Assembly: GCA_964034945.1 (NCBI GenBank)
Contig: OZ035962.1
Location: forward strand, 19,614,530 to 19,678,529
Source of the DNA: Chrysopilus asiliformis
Taxonomy: Eukaryota; Arthropoda; Insecta; Diptera; Rhagionidae
Direction: 5' to 3'
DNA length: 64,000 nucleotides
A program made the position numbers and the translations under genes. Positions 1 to 9,963 of the stretch are shown here, one piece after another (within the stretch, counting starts at the first letter, position 1; each line of letters begins with the position of its first letter). Under the pieces are notes generated by a model, which made no database searches, was not told where the DNA came from, and saw only the letters and a list, made by a program, of their open reading frames with translations.

Positions 1-63
1 ATTTGAATTTTTTACGAGCTCAAGAAAGTGAAACTAACGATAGAAACTTTAATAAATTATTAC

Positions 64-289
64 CTGGTTTGCCAAAGAATGAAGCGTCTCCGAAATAAGG
101 ACTTCTTGATTCCATTCCTGGTTCCCCTTTCGGTCCCGTTATCGATAAGCCCGGCGGACCGGGGGGACCGGGTGGACCTGGAGGTCCCGCAACTGGAATA
201 TATTGGACTCCTTCGCCGGCTGCTGGTAATCCTGGTGGACCCGGCATGCCATCACGTCCGTCTGTGCCACGATCTCCTTTCTCGCCCTT
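64..289 (-). CDS. Mp: Multiplexin exon: Gly-X-Y with two interruptions (last in window)
   Basis: A 226 nt exon (75 codons plus one base) opens in phase 0 after ...tacattcaacag and ends CCAG|gtaataat in phase 1, so a glycine codon is split with an exon outside the window. It begins [20 protein letters not shown], is interrupted by [14 protein letters not shown], continues with a Gly-Pro-Pro run, then [11 protein letters not shown] and a further interruption [14 protein letters not shown] before GKPG. The C-terminal non-collagenous part (trimerisation and endostatin domains in this family) would follow beyond the left edge. Confidence 0.9.
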
Positions 290-1079
290 CTGTTGAATGT
301 AAATCATTATTAAATTTGGGCATACCCATTAAGTATATTAATAAAATGAACCTTGCTTTCTAGGTCAAAATGATGTAATATCTTTTCAAAGACGTCGTAA
401 GGATATTAAAGGGAAGTTTTCTTATCATTTTTCCAGTAAATTTCTTGGACTTTATAAGAGTAAAAAAATATATTACGCATTTGCTTCCCTTACGCATAAA
501 AGTAATGTAAAAAAATTAAGTTTGTTAGGCACAAAAAAAGTCGAAATTGAAAAACTATTGACTAAGAAAACTTCTAATAAATCGCACCCCGATATAGCCT
601 CAAATTCCTTGAACATTCGATTTTTTTTTCGTCTCCTTCAAGTTCGAGCTATCAAGCTTCGACAGTTCGAAAAGAGGAACTATCAAAACCTCCTAATGCT
701 AGTATCATACTTGGCTACTTTTACTGCGCTGCTTTTGTACTGCAGCTGAAAAAGAAGTGTGTGGTGTTCACACACAATAGATAAGTGCATGCAGCACGCG
801 TCTTTTGTGCTGCGCTACTCAAAAGCTCGCAATATTGCAGGTATTTCTGGTTCTAACAAAGTAGCGCATACAGCTGTTTCAAAAGCTGCACAATTTTCTG
901 GTTTGCACAGGGCTTTAGAGATTCCAGAGTGCGGGTAGCGCAGTTTTTGTTCATGCTGAAAAACAACTTCGTATTTAAGAGAAAAATCATGCAGCATACA
1001 TGAACTCTTTGTTGCACAGTATTTTGTTACTTTGTTACACCCCCAACAAAGCGGGGTGGTGGCTATTGATTTAAATTTT

Positions 1080-1165
1080 CTTCTATAGAGAGAAAGTATT
1101 GTGTTCATGACGGAGCCCGATCCGAGAACGGGGCTAGATACTTTCTGATCAGTACGAAATCCGTT
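1080..1165 (+). repeat. 85 bp dispersed repeat, copy 1 of 4
   Basis: Shares the pattern CTATAGAGGGAAAGTATTGT, then TTCATGACGGAG, then GAACGGGG and an ACTTTCTGATCAG-type tail with segments at 7486-7526 (minus), 36998-37065 (plus) and 42138-42225 (minus). No terminal repeats or target duplication were seen. It is a dispersed sequence of unknown origin. Confidence 0.5.
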
Positions 1166-1741
1166 GCAGGAAAAATTATGAGGATGTCCGTGCATCTGTC
1201 TGTCAGTTTGTATATCCGTTGTACTTATGAAATTTTTTGCAAATAAGTTTTACAAAAATCGTAGTTTTCTATCAACTTTTGGAAAAGTAACGGTATTTAT
1301 AACGGGTACCTCCCACACGTTTTTTTTTTGAAAAAATACGGTTTTTTGAAAATTTCTGCTTTAAATTTTGGTATTCATTTTTCGGGAAAAAAATTAGAAA
1401 ATTAGTTGCAAAATTTTCGAAACTTTCTGCTCTGAAGGTTTTTTTGGTATCTCTAACTGAGAACCGTTCGAATTCGAAAAAAAATCACTTTAAAATTTTC
1501 TTCGTGTTTTGATTTAACGTATCTCTAACGGTTCTCAATATAAAAATTTTTGTTTTTTTGAAAATTTTTCGATTTTTGGAATTTTTTTCGAAATTTTTCC
1601 GCTTTTATGAAAAAGTGCTTATAACCAACTTCCAAGAAAATAAAGTTTTCTGCATTTTTCTTTTAACGATTTTTGAGTATCTTTTATGGCTATCAAGATA
1701 TTTGAAAAAATATTTTTTTTACATATTTTTTCCGAGACTAA

Positions 1742-2217
1742 TGGTTCAACCACAATAGAGGCGGCAAGCGGCAGCCACATATACCGCCGATCCAGCTACA
1801 ATGATAGCGGTACCGTCGGCATATGCTTCTGTCAAAATTGAAACTTCAAAACTTCTTTAATTCGTCCGCTACTTCGCTCCATTTATTTTCCTTTAGATTT
1901 TTTTTTTATATTGAGGATGGGCCAAATCGTAAAGCATTGGATTTCCTTTCACGAACTCGATTAATTTTTCTTCCGTTGTCGGCATTTTGCGAAATCAAAA
2001 CGTCAAAAAATCTGCATAGAATGTGGCGCCGAATGTGGTGGTTTTCATAAAACATGTTGGTTGGCGGCGGCAAGTTTGACTTTGTTTCAAACTCGGCGGC
2101 GACAGAAAAAGTGCGCTGCCGTTGCCGCTGTATTGTAGCAGCTCTCGTTGCGCTACGTTAGTGCAAAAAAAATGCTGCCCGCCGCTGCCGCTTGCCGCCT
2201 TCACTGTGGTTGAACCA
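1742..2217 (-). mobile_element. PIF/Harbinger-type non-autonomous element with MADF relic
   Basis: A 476 bp element flanked by TAA (1739-1741 and 2218-2220). The terminal inverted repeats begin TGGTTCAACCACA and match over 31 of 34 positions through GGCGGCAAGCGGCAGC. A 3 bp TAA duplication is characteristic of PIF/Harbinger. The minus strand carries the start of a MADF gene (1893-1985). A shorter 266 bp copy of the same family lies at 33049-33314, also between TAA repeats, and lacks the MADF part. Confidence 0.75.
1893..1985 (-). pseudogene. MADF-domain gene fragment (transposon-encoded)
   Basis: From an ATG at 1985 the minus strand reads MPTTEEKLIEFVKGNPMLYD, then LAHPQYKKK, and stops at 1893. 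This fits the MADF pattern (hydrophobic-[IV]-E-x-V-x-x-x-P-x-L-[YW]-D-x-x-x-P-x-Y-K). In the next frame the domain continues KENKWSEVADELKKF, so one frameshift breaks it. MADF proteins act as DNA-binding partners of PIF/Harbinger transposases. The relic lies within the TAA-flanked element 1742-2217, which supports a transposon origin rather than a host gene. Confidence 0.6.
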
Positions 2218-4989
2218 TAAATATTGCAGAGAAAAGTTTTGTGTATATTTTTAAATACTTTAAATAGTTTCATGCTCCCCCCTCCCACAAAAAGGTCCCC
2301 CGGTAATGTCCTTATTTATAAAAACTTAGAATCGTGGATTTTAAAATGGCTTACAGCGAAATCGTTTGTTGTTTGGTCCTTTTGAATTTTTGGCATATTA
2401 ACCTTTGCATTTAATTAAACCCGAATCCTTGAATGACTAAATTTCACAATAATTAAGGAAGAAAAAAATATGTGTGTTCTTTGATGGTATATAAAATACG
2501 ATAAGGTCTTATAATTTGTTCAAAGTGTACGATTAAAAGATGATTTGAAAGTACTTTCAAAAAATCGATATTCATTTAAAAATCCTAAACAGAATCATAA
2601 ATTTTGTTTCATTACTTTTGATCCAATAAATAAGATCAAAAACTGAAAATTGCCAACTTTGTTGCACGTTTGGTTAAGGCTTTAAGTCAATGTTTATGCT
2701 TCGATAAATTCGATAAACTCTGACTGACCCAAACTGGAGATAATCGAATTTCGGTCTATAGAAAAGGGGGTGAAGGTGTCCAGAGGACCAACAAAAACAC
2801 TTTAGGCTTCATAAGTGGTATTACAATTTTTGTGGAATGGAAACGGTAGGCTAAAAGTAAAGCTATTCACTATAGTAAATATTTGTATATTTGTATATGT
2901 TCTGAGATGTAAGGAAGTCCTTTACACCATAGATAGTAGGGGGTTGAAGCGGTCGGGAGTCCTCCGGGTTAAAGCGCTTCTACAAACAAAACAGAAGGAT
3001 AAAATGTAAGATATGCTGGTGGGGTGCTGGCGGCATACATTTTGTTACGGATAAGCAATGACATCTGCGTTCAACCAGTTTACCGCACATTTAGCCCACA
3101 TCCTACAGTTATGCCGAATACATATAAAGCAGGGGTGGATAAAAGAAAATGGGGGAAAACACTGGCGAAATTCGGAAGGGAGTGGAGCCCAGAGAAGAAA
3201 AAAAAATTCCACGAATAAGGGAATGTAAATTGTATGGCCCTTCCATTATTTATGGCTTTGCCAAAAAAGCAGAAAAATTCAAATTACGGGCATATATCAT
3301 CATATGCTATTGCTGGGCTTCGCGAATCCGTGCGGTATACTCAAGTATTCAAAAATTCCATCCACCAGCCTCCTCTCTACCCAATCCCGATTAAGGGAAT
3401 GACATTGTCGACGTTGGTATTGGCATCTGGTGCCTGCTTACCTACAGGACTCTGACAGCCGTGGTCTCTGCCTGGAATGATGCTTGAATGGTTGCAGCCA
3501 TTACAAATATTGAGGCAGATTAAAGTAGCTTTTGTGGTGATTAAGACTATTAAAGGAAGTCCTATCAAAAAGTATTCCTCGTCATGTTAATGCGATGACA
3601 TTGTAATATATGCTAAGAGGACTCTCCAACTGGCAAAGAATTACAGCACATACTGTACTCACCTCACCTTGTTAAACGACGGTGCTGGTGAACGATGACG
3701 ATAGGAATGAAAAATAAATTGCGGAAGGTAAATTAAGGACAATAATGTTACCATGTATTGTTACAATATACCAATATATTCGGGGTATATCCGAGCATAC
3801 TTCGTAGCTGCTGATGAAATGTAATCCAAATGGTATATAAATGGATAAAATGCTAAAGTGTAACACTGTCGAGTTACCTTTTGTTGATATGAACCAATGG
3901 TAGTCATGTAAAGAGACAAACGTCAAAGATTTATATGTTCCACTTATGGTTGAGGAAGAGCTCAATAACTTTTGCTTGTCAAATCCATTTGCGCTTTATG
4001 ATTCTGACAAGTTAACAAATGTTGACTTACGTATATGCCATAAACGAGAGAAAAATTATTATTTCGTCATTTTTTATGTTGTTTTTTTATTTTCGTTTTT
4101 TTTTTATTATTTTTTGTTTTGTTTTTAAGGGAGGTAAGGGGATTAACAGCATATTTCCAAAACTGACGTTTTCTGACATTTCACATTTATTTTGTCATAT
4201 ATTTTACCCCTCAAAGCTTTCCGTCATCTCTCCGTGTATTTTGATTCCCTCGGGAAATGATTATATTTATTTTAACACATCGCGTTTTTATTTCACGCAT
4301 CTTAAACATCAGAGATAAAGAGATAAAATTTAGAGATACTTCCATCACCTCAATTTTAAAACACGCATTGAATTGCTTTATGTTTCGGATAAACATCTCC
4401 ATACTTAAGAACTAATAATTACCATAAGTATTTGGAAAAAATACATTAACATATTTAGTGGTGTTCTTTTCACAATATACATAGGCATGCTTTTTATTAC
4501 CCGAAAATTAGTTTCGATGCGAAGAGTTCAAATTTTAAATTAGGTCCGATGCGAGGGGTACAAATTTTCCTGAAATTTTACAAATACGTAGGATTTGGGG
4601 CATTATAAACAAAAATAATATCAAAAAAATCCAGCCCGCACGATTTTCGTAAAAACTTGAAATATTCCCAAAATGCACTTAAACAAAGTCGCTATAGGGA
4701 TCTTTTTATCAACAAAATGCATTAACACGTTGACTGCCATGTGAGACGGACGAAGTCTCACATTAAAATGGACTCCTCAGGCCGTGTGAGATACTAAATC
4801 CGTGAATGTCCTGGCCATGACTGTATGATCACGCTAATAATAGACAATTGAATTTACCATCTAGGAAAAAAAAGTTTCGGGAAAAAAACTCAGAAGAAAA
4901 ATATTCATTGCTTATATATGTATATATTTTATATCATTCGTATATAAATTAGTTCTTTATTTCATCCTACACGGTATTCGGATAAAATG

Positions 4990-5570
4990 GAACGTACCTC
5001 TAATTATACCCGTATAGTGAAACCAAAGGGTATATTAGATTTGCCTTACCGTTTCTAACGCCAAGATCCCGTCATCACACACAAAAATGAATTACACCAG
5101 TGTGTTTAGAATGATAAAAATAGTTGAATTTAGCATATCCGTCCGTCGGTCCGTCCGTCCATCTATCCGTCCGTCTATCCGTCCGTCTGTGGCGCGAATT
5201 TTGGGCGCACGGATTGAGCTAGACACTTGAGCTAGAGAATTATGCGCAGATTCGTTTTTCGTAAAATGCAAGGCTAAGTTCGGTAATGGGCAAAAATGGA
5301 CGAACGAAAACGATTTTTGCGAATATCTCAAAAACGGTGCATTTTATCAAAAAAGTCCAAGAACAAAAGTTATTTAGGATATGATTCTACATAAAACTCC
5401 CATACATCAAAATCCGATTGGAATAAATTTAAAAAAATCTTATTGGAAAGTTTGACTTCAAAGTGGAATTTTGATACAACTGTTCGCTGTTCACTTAAAC
5501 CACCATACGGGTTTTCAATACTTGCCATCAGATTGGCAAATATAGCTTTTGTTATGTTTTTTGTATAGTT
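4990..5570 (+). repeat. GTCCGTCC-type dispersed repeat
   Basis: Starts near TACCCGTATAGTGAAACC, contains AACGCCAAGATCCCGTCATC, a degenerate GTCC array (5140-5190), a GGGCGCACGGATTGAGCTAGA segment, and ends in AGATTGGC...TATAGCTTTTGTTATG. Near-identical segments occur at 40388-41035 (two arms in opposite orientation), 29268-29420 and 49953-51370 (split by a hAT element). A short hairpin (ATTGCC...GGCAAT) precedes the end in some copies, recalling Helitron-like elements, but the class is not established. Confidence 0.6.
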
Positions 5571-5592
5571 TTAGCCAGAGTTTAGCGGAAGA

Positions 5593-6431
5593 TGCTTAAT
5601 TGCCGAAGCACAGCTCAGGATGGTCGGAAGAACGAAAGGAGTTGTCGGTTTATGTTCTCCTTGAACTTCGGCGAGTTATAGTCCGGGGGGAACACGTTCC
5701 AAAGTTTCTTTGTTCGCAGAATGAAGGAAGTCCTAAACTTCACTGTACGAAAACGGGGAGGCTCAAGGAAGAAGTCGTGCGCAAGTGCAGCTGCAAGAGA
5801 GGGTCTAGGGAAAATATACCGTGGAGGAATAAGTTGGGAAACTTCGGTGGAACTTTTCCCATGGAAATATCTATAGAATATGCTGAGTACCGCGACAGAG
5901 CGACGATGCTCGAGAGACGGTAATGAATCTGTGAAAGATTTGTCTCCAATCAGTCGAATCGCATGTTTTTGAATTCGGTCTTTCAGTCGCAGGACAGTTT
6001 TTGGGGCTACACCCCAAATGTGCAAATTGTACTCAAGTCACTGTCAAATGTAGGTCTTGTAGATGGTGAGTACAACGATTGGTACGAAATATTTTTTGCA
6101 GCGTCCCAAAAAGCCTAGGCATTGCGACGCTTCCTTTGCTATTTTAAAAATATGGTCGCTTCATTGGAGTTTCTCGTTTATTTCGATGCCCAGCATTCTG
6201 ATGTTTTTAGAGAACCTAATTTACTCATTCATAAATTCGACCGTTTCGGGGGATTTTTCGCATTTCATCGACAACATATTTGATTGGGTTTCAGATTCTT
6301 TGAATTTCACACGTTTGATTCTGCCCCAAGCCAGAAGTGTATTTAAATCAGAATTCAAAGATCTAATTTGCTCATTTCGTTTCGATCTAACTGCATTGGC
6401 GTTCGATTCTGCATGTGAGTTGAAATGGTAA
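5593..6431 (-). pseudogene. Non-LTR retrotransposon, 3' part (reverse transcriptase C-terminus)
   Basis: The minus strand encodes a 136-residue open frame (6025-5615) with IWGVAPKTVLRLKDRIQKHA, IRLIGDK, SLEHRRSVAVLSIFYRYFHG and a final LWNVFPPDYNSPKFKENI segment, the typical C-terminal thumb of Jockey/I-like reverse transcriptases. Upstream, in shifted frames, are ESNANAVRSKRNEQ and NTLLAW (6445-6221). Frameshifts and stops show that it is dead. The 5' part continues at 7053 beyond a 618 bp inserted element. It lies in the same orientation as the host gene. Confidence 0.8.
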
Positions 6432-7049
6432 TGCCGCGGTAACACGACGTTGTTTTTCCAGCCGCTGGCTGCTGTTGGCTAGTAGCGCTGGCTAGTAGCA
6501 ACAGCAGCCAGCGTACTGAGAGGGTTCACACGATTTCTACTTTAGTAGCGCTGGCGAGTAGCAAAATAGTGGTTTGACATTTTAATCTGGGAGATTTTCA
6601 TGAAGGACTCTGTCCAGTGCCGCATTTTTTACATCTCTTTTTAAGTAACACGCTGAAGAAGCATCCCATAAACATTCGTATTTTTGATACACTTCGAAAA
6701 ATTTGAATATTTGGTCTGCGTTCCACTTTTCTTCCATGATACCGTGATATTATTTTCTTTTCTATAATAAAACACACAAATTTAAATAAATAAACGTAAA
6801 CTAACAACTTACAATAAAAAAACTTTACCACTTATCAGACTTTTGACAGCTCAGAAACGATGCGACAGGATCATGTGATCCCTAGTAGCGCTGGCAAAGT
6901 AGAACGGTCTCTACTTCACTAGCGCTGCTAAAATCATCACGCTGCTGCTGGTAGTAGCAACGCACTAGGGTTCAAACGGCGCTTCTGACACGGCTACTAA
7001 CAGCCAACAGCCACTAGCGCTGGTAAAACAGCGTCGTGTGACCGCCGCA
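6432..7049 (-). mobile_element. Harbinger-like non-autonomous element inside the retrotransposon
   Basis: A 618 bp insert with 27/31 matching terminal inverted repeats (left TGCCGCGGTAACACGACG, right TGCGGCGGTCACACGACG). Flanks are TAA on the left and TTA on the right, a one-base-imperfect 3 bp duplication. Subterminal regions repeat TAGTAGCGCTGGC-like motifs near 6479, 6543, 6881, 6922 and 7012. A MADF relic lies inside on the minus strand. It splits the reverse transcriptase between its FADD motif and thumb. Confidence 0.68.
6582..6737 (-). pseudogene. MADF-domain fragment (transposon-encoded, 51 residues)
   Basis: A minus-strand ATG at 6737 gives MEEKWNADQIFKFFEVYQKY, then ECLWDASSACYLKRDVKNAA, LDRVLHENLPD and a stop at 6582-6584. 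The pattern F-x-x-x-Y-x-x-x-x-x-LWD-x-x-x-x-x-Y-x-x-[KR]-[DN]-x-x-x-x-A-[LW] is that of the first two helices of a MADF domain; the rest is deleted. The open frame is below 60 codons and overlaps a longer frame without meaning (6598-6831). It is a different family from the relic at 1893-1985. Confidence 0.6.
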
Positions 7050-7052
7050 TTA

Positions 7053-7420
7053 GAGGCGTCAAGGGAGCTGTCATCAGCGAAACAGAAAAGCGGATTGGGA
7101 GTGAAAGACAGTAGATCATTGATGAATATTTAGAAAAGCGTAGGAGCTAGAACCGAGCCTTGAGGGACACCAGAGTTAATTTTGAAGAAATCAGACTTGA
7201 ATCCATCCAATAGAACCCGTATTGAACGATCAGAAACGTAACTCTCAATCCATTTGAGAGTTAGAATTTCAATCCAATTGAGAGCAGGATTTAGACCGAT
7301 AGCTCTTATCTTTGTCAGCAAAGCTTAATGGCAAACACGGTCAAAAGTTTTGGAGATGTCCAAAGCTATTGTTTTTGATTCGCCAAATTTTTTTACAATC
7401 GGTCAAGCAAACCAAAGGGT
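7053..7420 (-). pseudogene. Non-LTR retrotransposon, reverse transcriptase palm
   Basis: Reading the minus strand from about 7420: SKTIALDISKTFDRV (motif A), LLTKIRAIGLNP, WIESYVSDRSI, SGVPQGSVLAPTLF (motif B), an in-frame stop, IFINDLLSF and CFADDSSLDAS, where the catalytic FADD lies at 7081-7070. A small internal duplication gives ALNWIEILTLKWIES. The 5' end is truncated near 7420; the 3' end is cut by the element at 6432-7049 and resumes at 6431. Same copy as the 5593-6431 fragment. Confidence 0.82.
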
Positions 7421-7485
7421 CGTCAAAAAATTGCACAGACAACCTCATAATTTTTCCTGAAACGGATTTTATACGATCTTGAGTA

Positions 7486-7530
7486 GGTCTCCGTCATGAA
7501 TACAATGCTTTCCCTCTATAGAAGAAAAAA
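7486..7530 (-). repeat. 85 bp dispersed repeat, partial copy 2 of 4
   Basis: On the minus strand it reads CTTCTATAGAGGGAAAGCAT then TGTATTCATGACGGAGAC. It corresponds to the first half of the copy at 1080-1165. Confidence 0.5.
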
Positions 7531-8882
7531 TTAAAAATACTGGTATTATTTAAAGTGTCTACCAAATCTCATTGAAATCGGACAGACAGGCACAATCCGC
7601 AGTATGATTTCGTATGGAATCACTTGACAGTCAGAAAAATCACTCGACAGTAAGAAAAATTTGATCTTGCGTTGACAATTGCATATTTTCCTAACATTAT
7701 TACAATCTTTTCACTTTTCGTTGTAGAAAAGATTCTTTTTTATCATGAAACCGAAAAACCAATAATTTTGAAAGATTTCTATGTATGAAAAAAGTTTTTT
7801 CATTGAAAATTGTTCTACAATACATTCGAACAAAATACTCGAATAGTGCTTTGCGAAAAGTATTTCCAAGTAATTTTATATTATCGTGTTCATCCTGTGA
7901 GTTACCTTTTCGCTAAAAACATTAACAACAAATTGAATTTGCACGAAATTAGAAAATATACATTCCAAAAGAAAGATTTGGTGGTATTTCAACTAGCTTA
8001 GTCTTATGGTCTTATGCAATTTGGAAAGTTTATTGAAAATAGTTCTTCTTTAGTTAACGAAAATTTATGCAAAACGGAAAAGCCTTTGTTTATGTTGAAG
8101 AATTCAGCGAACTGAAGTCTTCCCGACTGTAAATTGAATTAAGAATAAGTTAAGCACAATAGATTCACTAACTATAATTAGAAAATTTCACGAAAATTTT
8201 TAAATTGAAGTGCATTCCTTCAGGTTCAGTTAAGGATTAATCAAATTTTCCAACGATTCGTATTACAAGGAATAAATCGATTTAGACACCGTTGACGTCA
8301 ATTAAATTTTCGAACAGAGAGTAAAAAAAAACTCAATTAGTTGCAAATCGATAATATAAGTTGCTTTCGCTTTGTTGTTTTAGAGCTGGTTTAACGTTGC
8401 GGTTGGCTAGTCCAGGACCAGTTGGCAAAATAGTTTTAAAACTATAGGAGCAGAAAAAAATCCTTCAAAAAATAAACTTTTCCTCTTTTTATACAGCACA
8501 GCGTTTTGGCAATGGTGTCCTGTACAATTTCTTCTCTCAATGTTGTAGAGGAATGACAAAAAGGTTATGTTATCCCCGAGCACCATTTGTTCTACGTTAA
8601 GTAAAGTTTAAGGACTATTCCGCTTTGAAAAAAGTGAGAATTTCTTCCGTGTCCCAGTTTACGTGAAAGGCGACTAGTGCTGCTTAACCGATGACGACAA
8701 CTTTTCTGCATAGCGTTGCAGATTCCTTCATTGGAATAGTCGACAATGGTGACAAGAATTCAGTTAAAAAAAACAAGACAATGCAAGGACTTTTTATCAT
8801 CAAGTTTTTAAAGTTCTCCCTGTTATTTGGCCTTAATGCTAACAAGGTTCAAAACATTTTCGAATATTATGTTGAAACTTAC

Positions 8883-8960
8883 CGCGTCTTTAATTATAGT
8901 ATCGCCTTTTTGACCCTTTTGTCCGATGTCGCCTTTGGGTCCTGGTATACCTGGCCGACC
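8883..8960 (-). CDS. Mp: Multiplexin exon: short Gly-X-Y cassette (26 residues)
   Basis: A 78 nt exon too short to stand out as an open frame. Acceptor ...tttataaaacag, donor GACGCG|gtaagtttc, phase 0 at both ends. It reads GRPGIPGPKGDIGQKGQKGD and then TIIKDA, i.e. seven triplets leading into a short interruption. It joins in frame to GLPGWQ upstream and KGEKGDRG downstream. A 135-residue open frame on the opposite strand across this region is an antisense artefact. The cassette is symmetric and could be alternatively spliced. Confidence 0.9.
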
Positions 8961-9465
<505 letters not shown>

Positions 9466-9525
9466 TCACTTTCGATTGTGCAGAAACAAATGGTATTAAA
9501 GTTTCCCAATTTGAATAGCTCTTAC

Positions 9526-9963
9526 CCTTGTCCCATTGAACATGCTACCATCACCTGAGAAGAATGTAGGCCCCGGTGGACCTTCGGCGCCTCGCTCACC
9601 TTTTAGCCCAGCAATTCCGCGAATGCCTTTCTCTCCCTTCTCACCTTTCTCACCTGTCTGACCTGGCATGCCGGTTAATCCAATTGGACCTGGCAACCCT
9701 GGTTCGCCATCGAAGCCGGCAGGTCCTCTCGGCCCTTGGGCACCCGGCGCTCCCGCTTGACACATGCATTCGGTGGTGTTGTTTTTTGCGTCGGAATAGA
9801 CGACGCTTCCTGGGGGGCCTGCCGGACCAATTGGTCCTAATTCGCCCTGCGGTCCTTTGTCACCTTTAATACCTGCTGCCCCAGGTGGACCGGCAAGTCC
9901 TGGTAATCCTGGTTGACCTGGCTCACCCTTAAGTCCTTGATTACCGTGCGGTCCTGGATGACC
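9526..9963 (-). CDS. Mp: Multiplexin exon: long Gly-X-Y exon with CMC interruption
   Basis: The largest exon (438 nt, 146 residues, phase 0) opens after ...ctatttttag with GGTCATCCAGGA and ends ACAAGG|gtaagagc. Residues 1-51 are Gly-X-Y; 52-69 are an interruption [18 protein letters not shown] with a sequon pair (NNT, NTT) and CMC at 66-68; 71-131 return to Gly-X-Y, including [10 protein letters not shown]; 132-146 leave the repeat with [14 protein letters not shown], containing an NGT sequon. The CMC echoes the CSC of the exon at 15621-15776. An internal methionine before CQAG is not the exon start: the frame is open and collagenous upstream to the acceptor. Confidence 0.93.

Larger units (their letters stand above)
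1200..2300 (+). repeat. AT-rich dispersed repeat interrupted by a Harbinger-type element
   Basis: The segment contains a ladder of TTTTTTGAAAATTTT-like motifs and the marker TTTTTCCGAGAC...ATATTGCAGAGAAAAGTTTTG, which also occurs at 27.8-28.07, 28.28-28.69 and 45.15-45.60 kb. The marker is split here by the element at 1742-2217, which shows that the repeat was present first. Class unknown. Confidence 0.55.
290..8882 (-). other. Multiplexin intron, 8.6 kb
   Basis: Begins gtaagtttc at the 8882 end and finishes ...tacattcaacag. It holds an AT-rich repeat with a Harbinger-type insert (1.2-2.3 kb), a GTCCGTCC-type repeat (5.0-5.6 kb) and a broken non-LTR retrotransposon with an inserted MADF-bearing element (5.6-7.4 kb). 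In 290-1080, 2300-4980 and 7540-8880 nothing was recognised beyond short AT-rich open frames. A 126-codon minus-strand open frame at 815-1195 has no recognised motif. Confidence 0.75.

Noticed and set aside
815..1195. 126-codon minus-strand frame with several cysteines
   Set aside because: No recognised domain, no splice context; cysteine spacing does not fit a known finger. Left as intron sequence.
3640..3700. gtgagtac donor-like site on the minus strand
   Set aside because: Upstream sequence has no Gly-X-Y or family-like reading; the neighbouring exons already join in phase.
5092..5331. Open frame across the GTCC array
   Set aside because: Microsatellite-driven frame in a dispersed repeat found elsewhere in both orientations.
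9576..9869. 97-codon plus-strand frame
   Set aside because: Antisense shadow of the 438 nt collagen exon, open because of its GC content.
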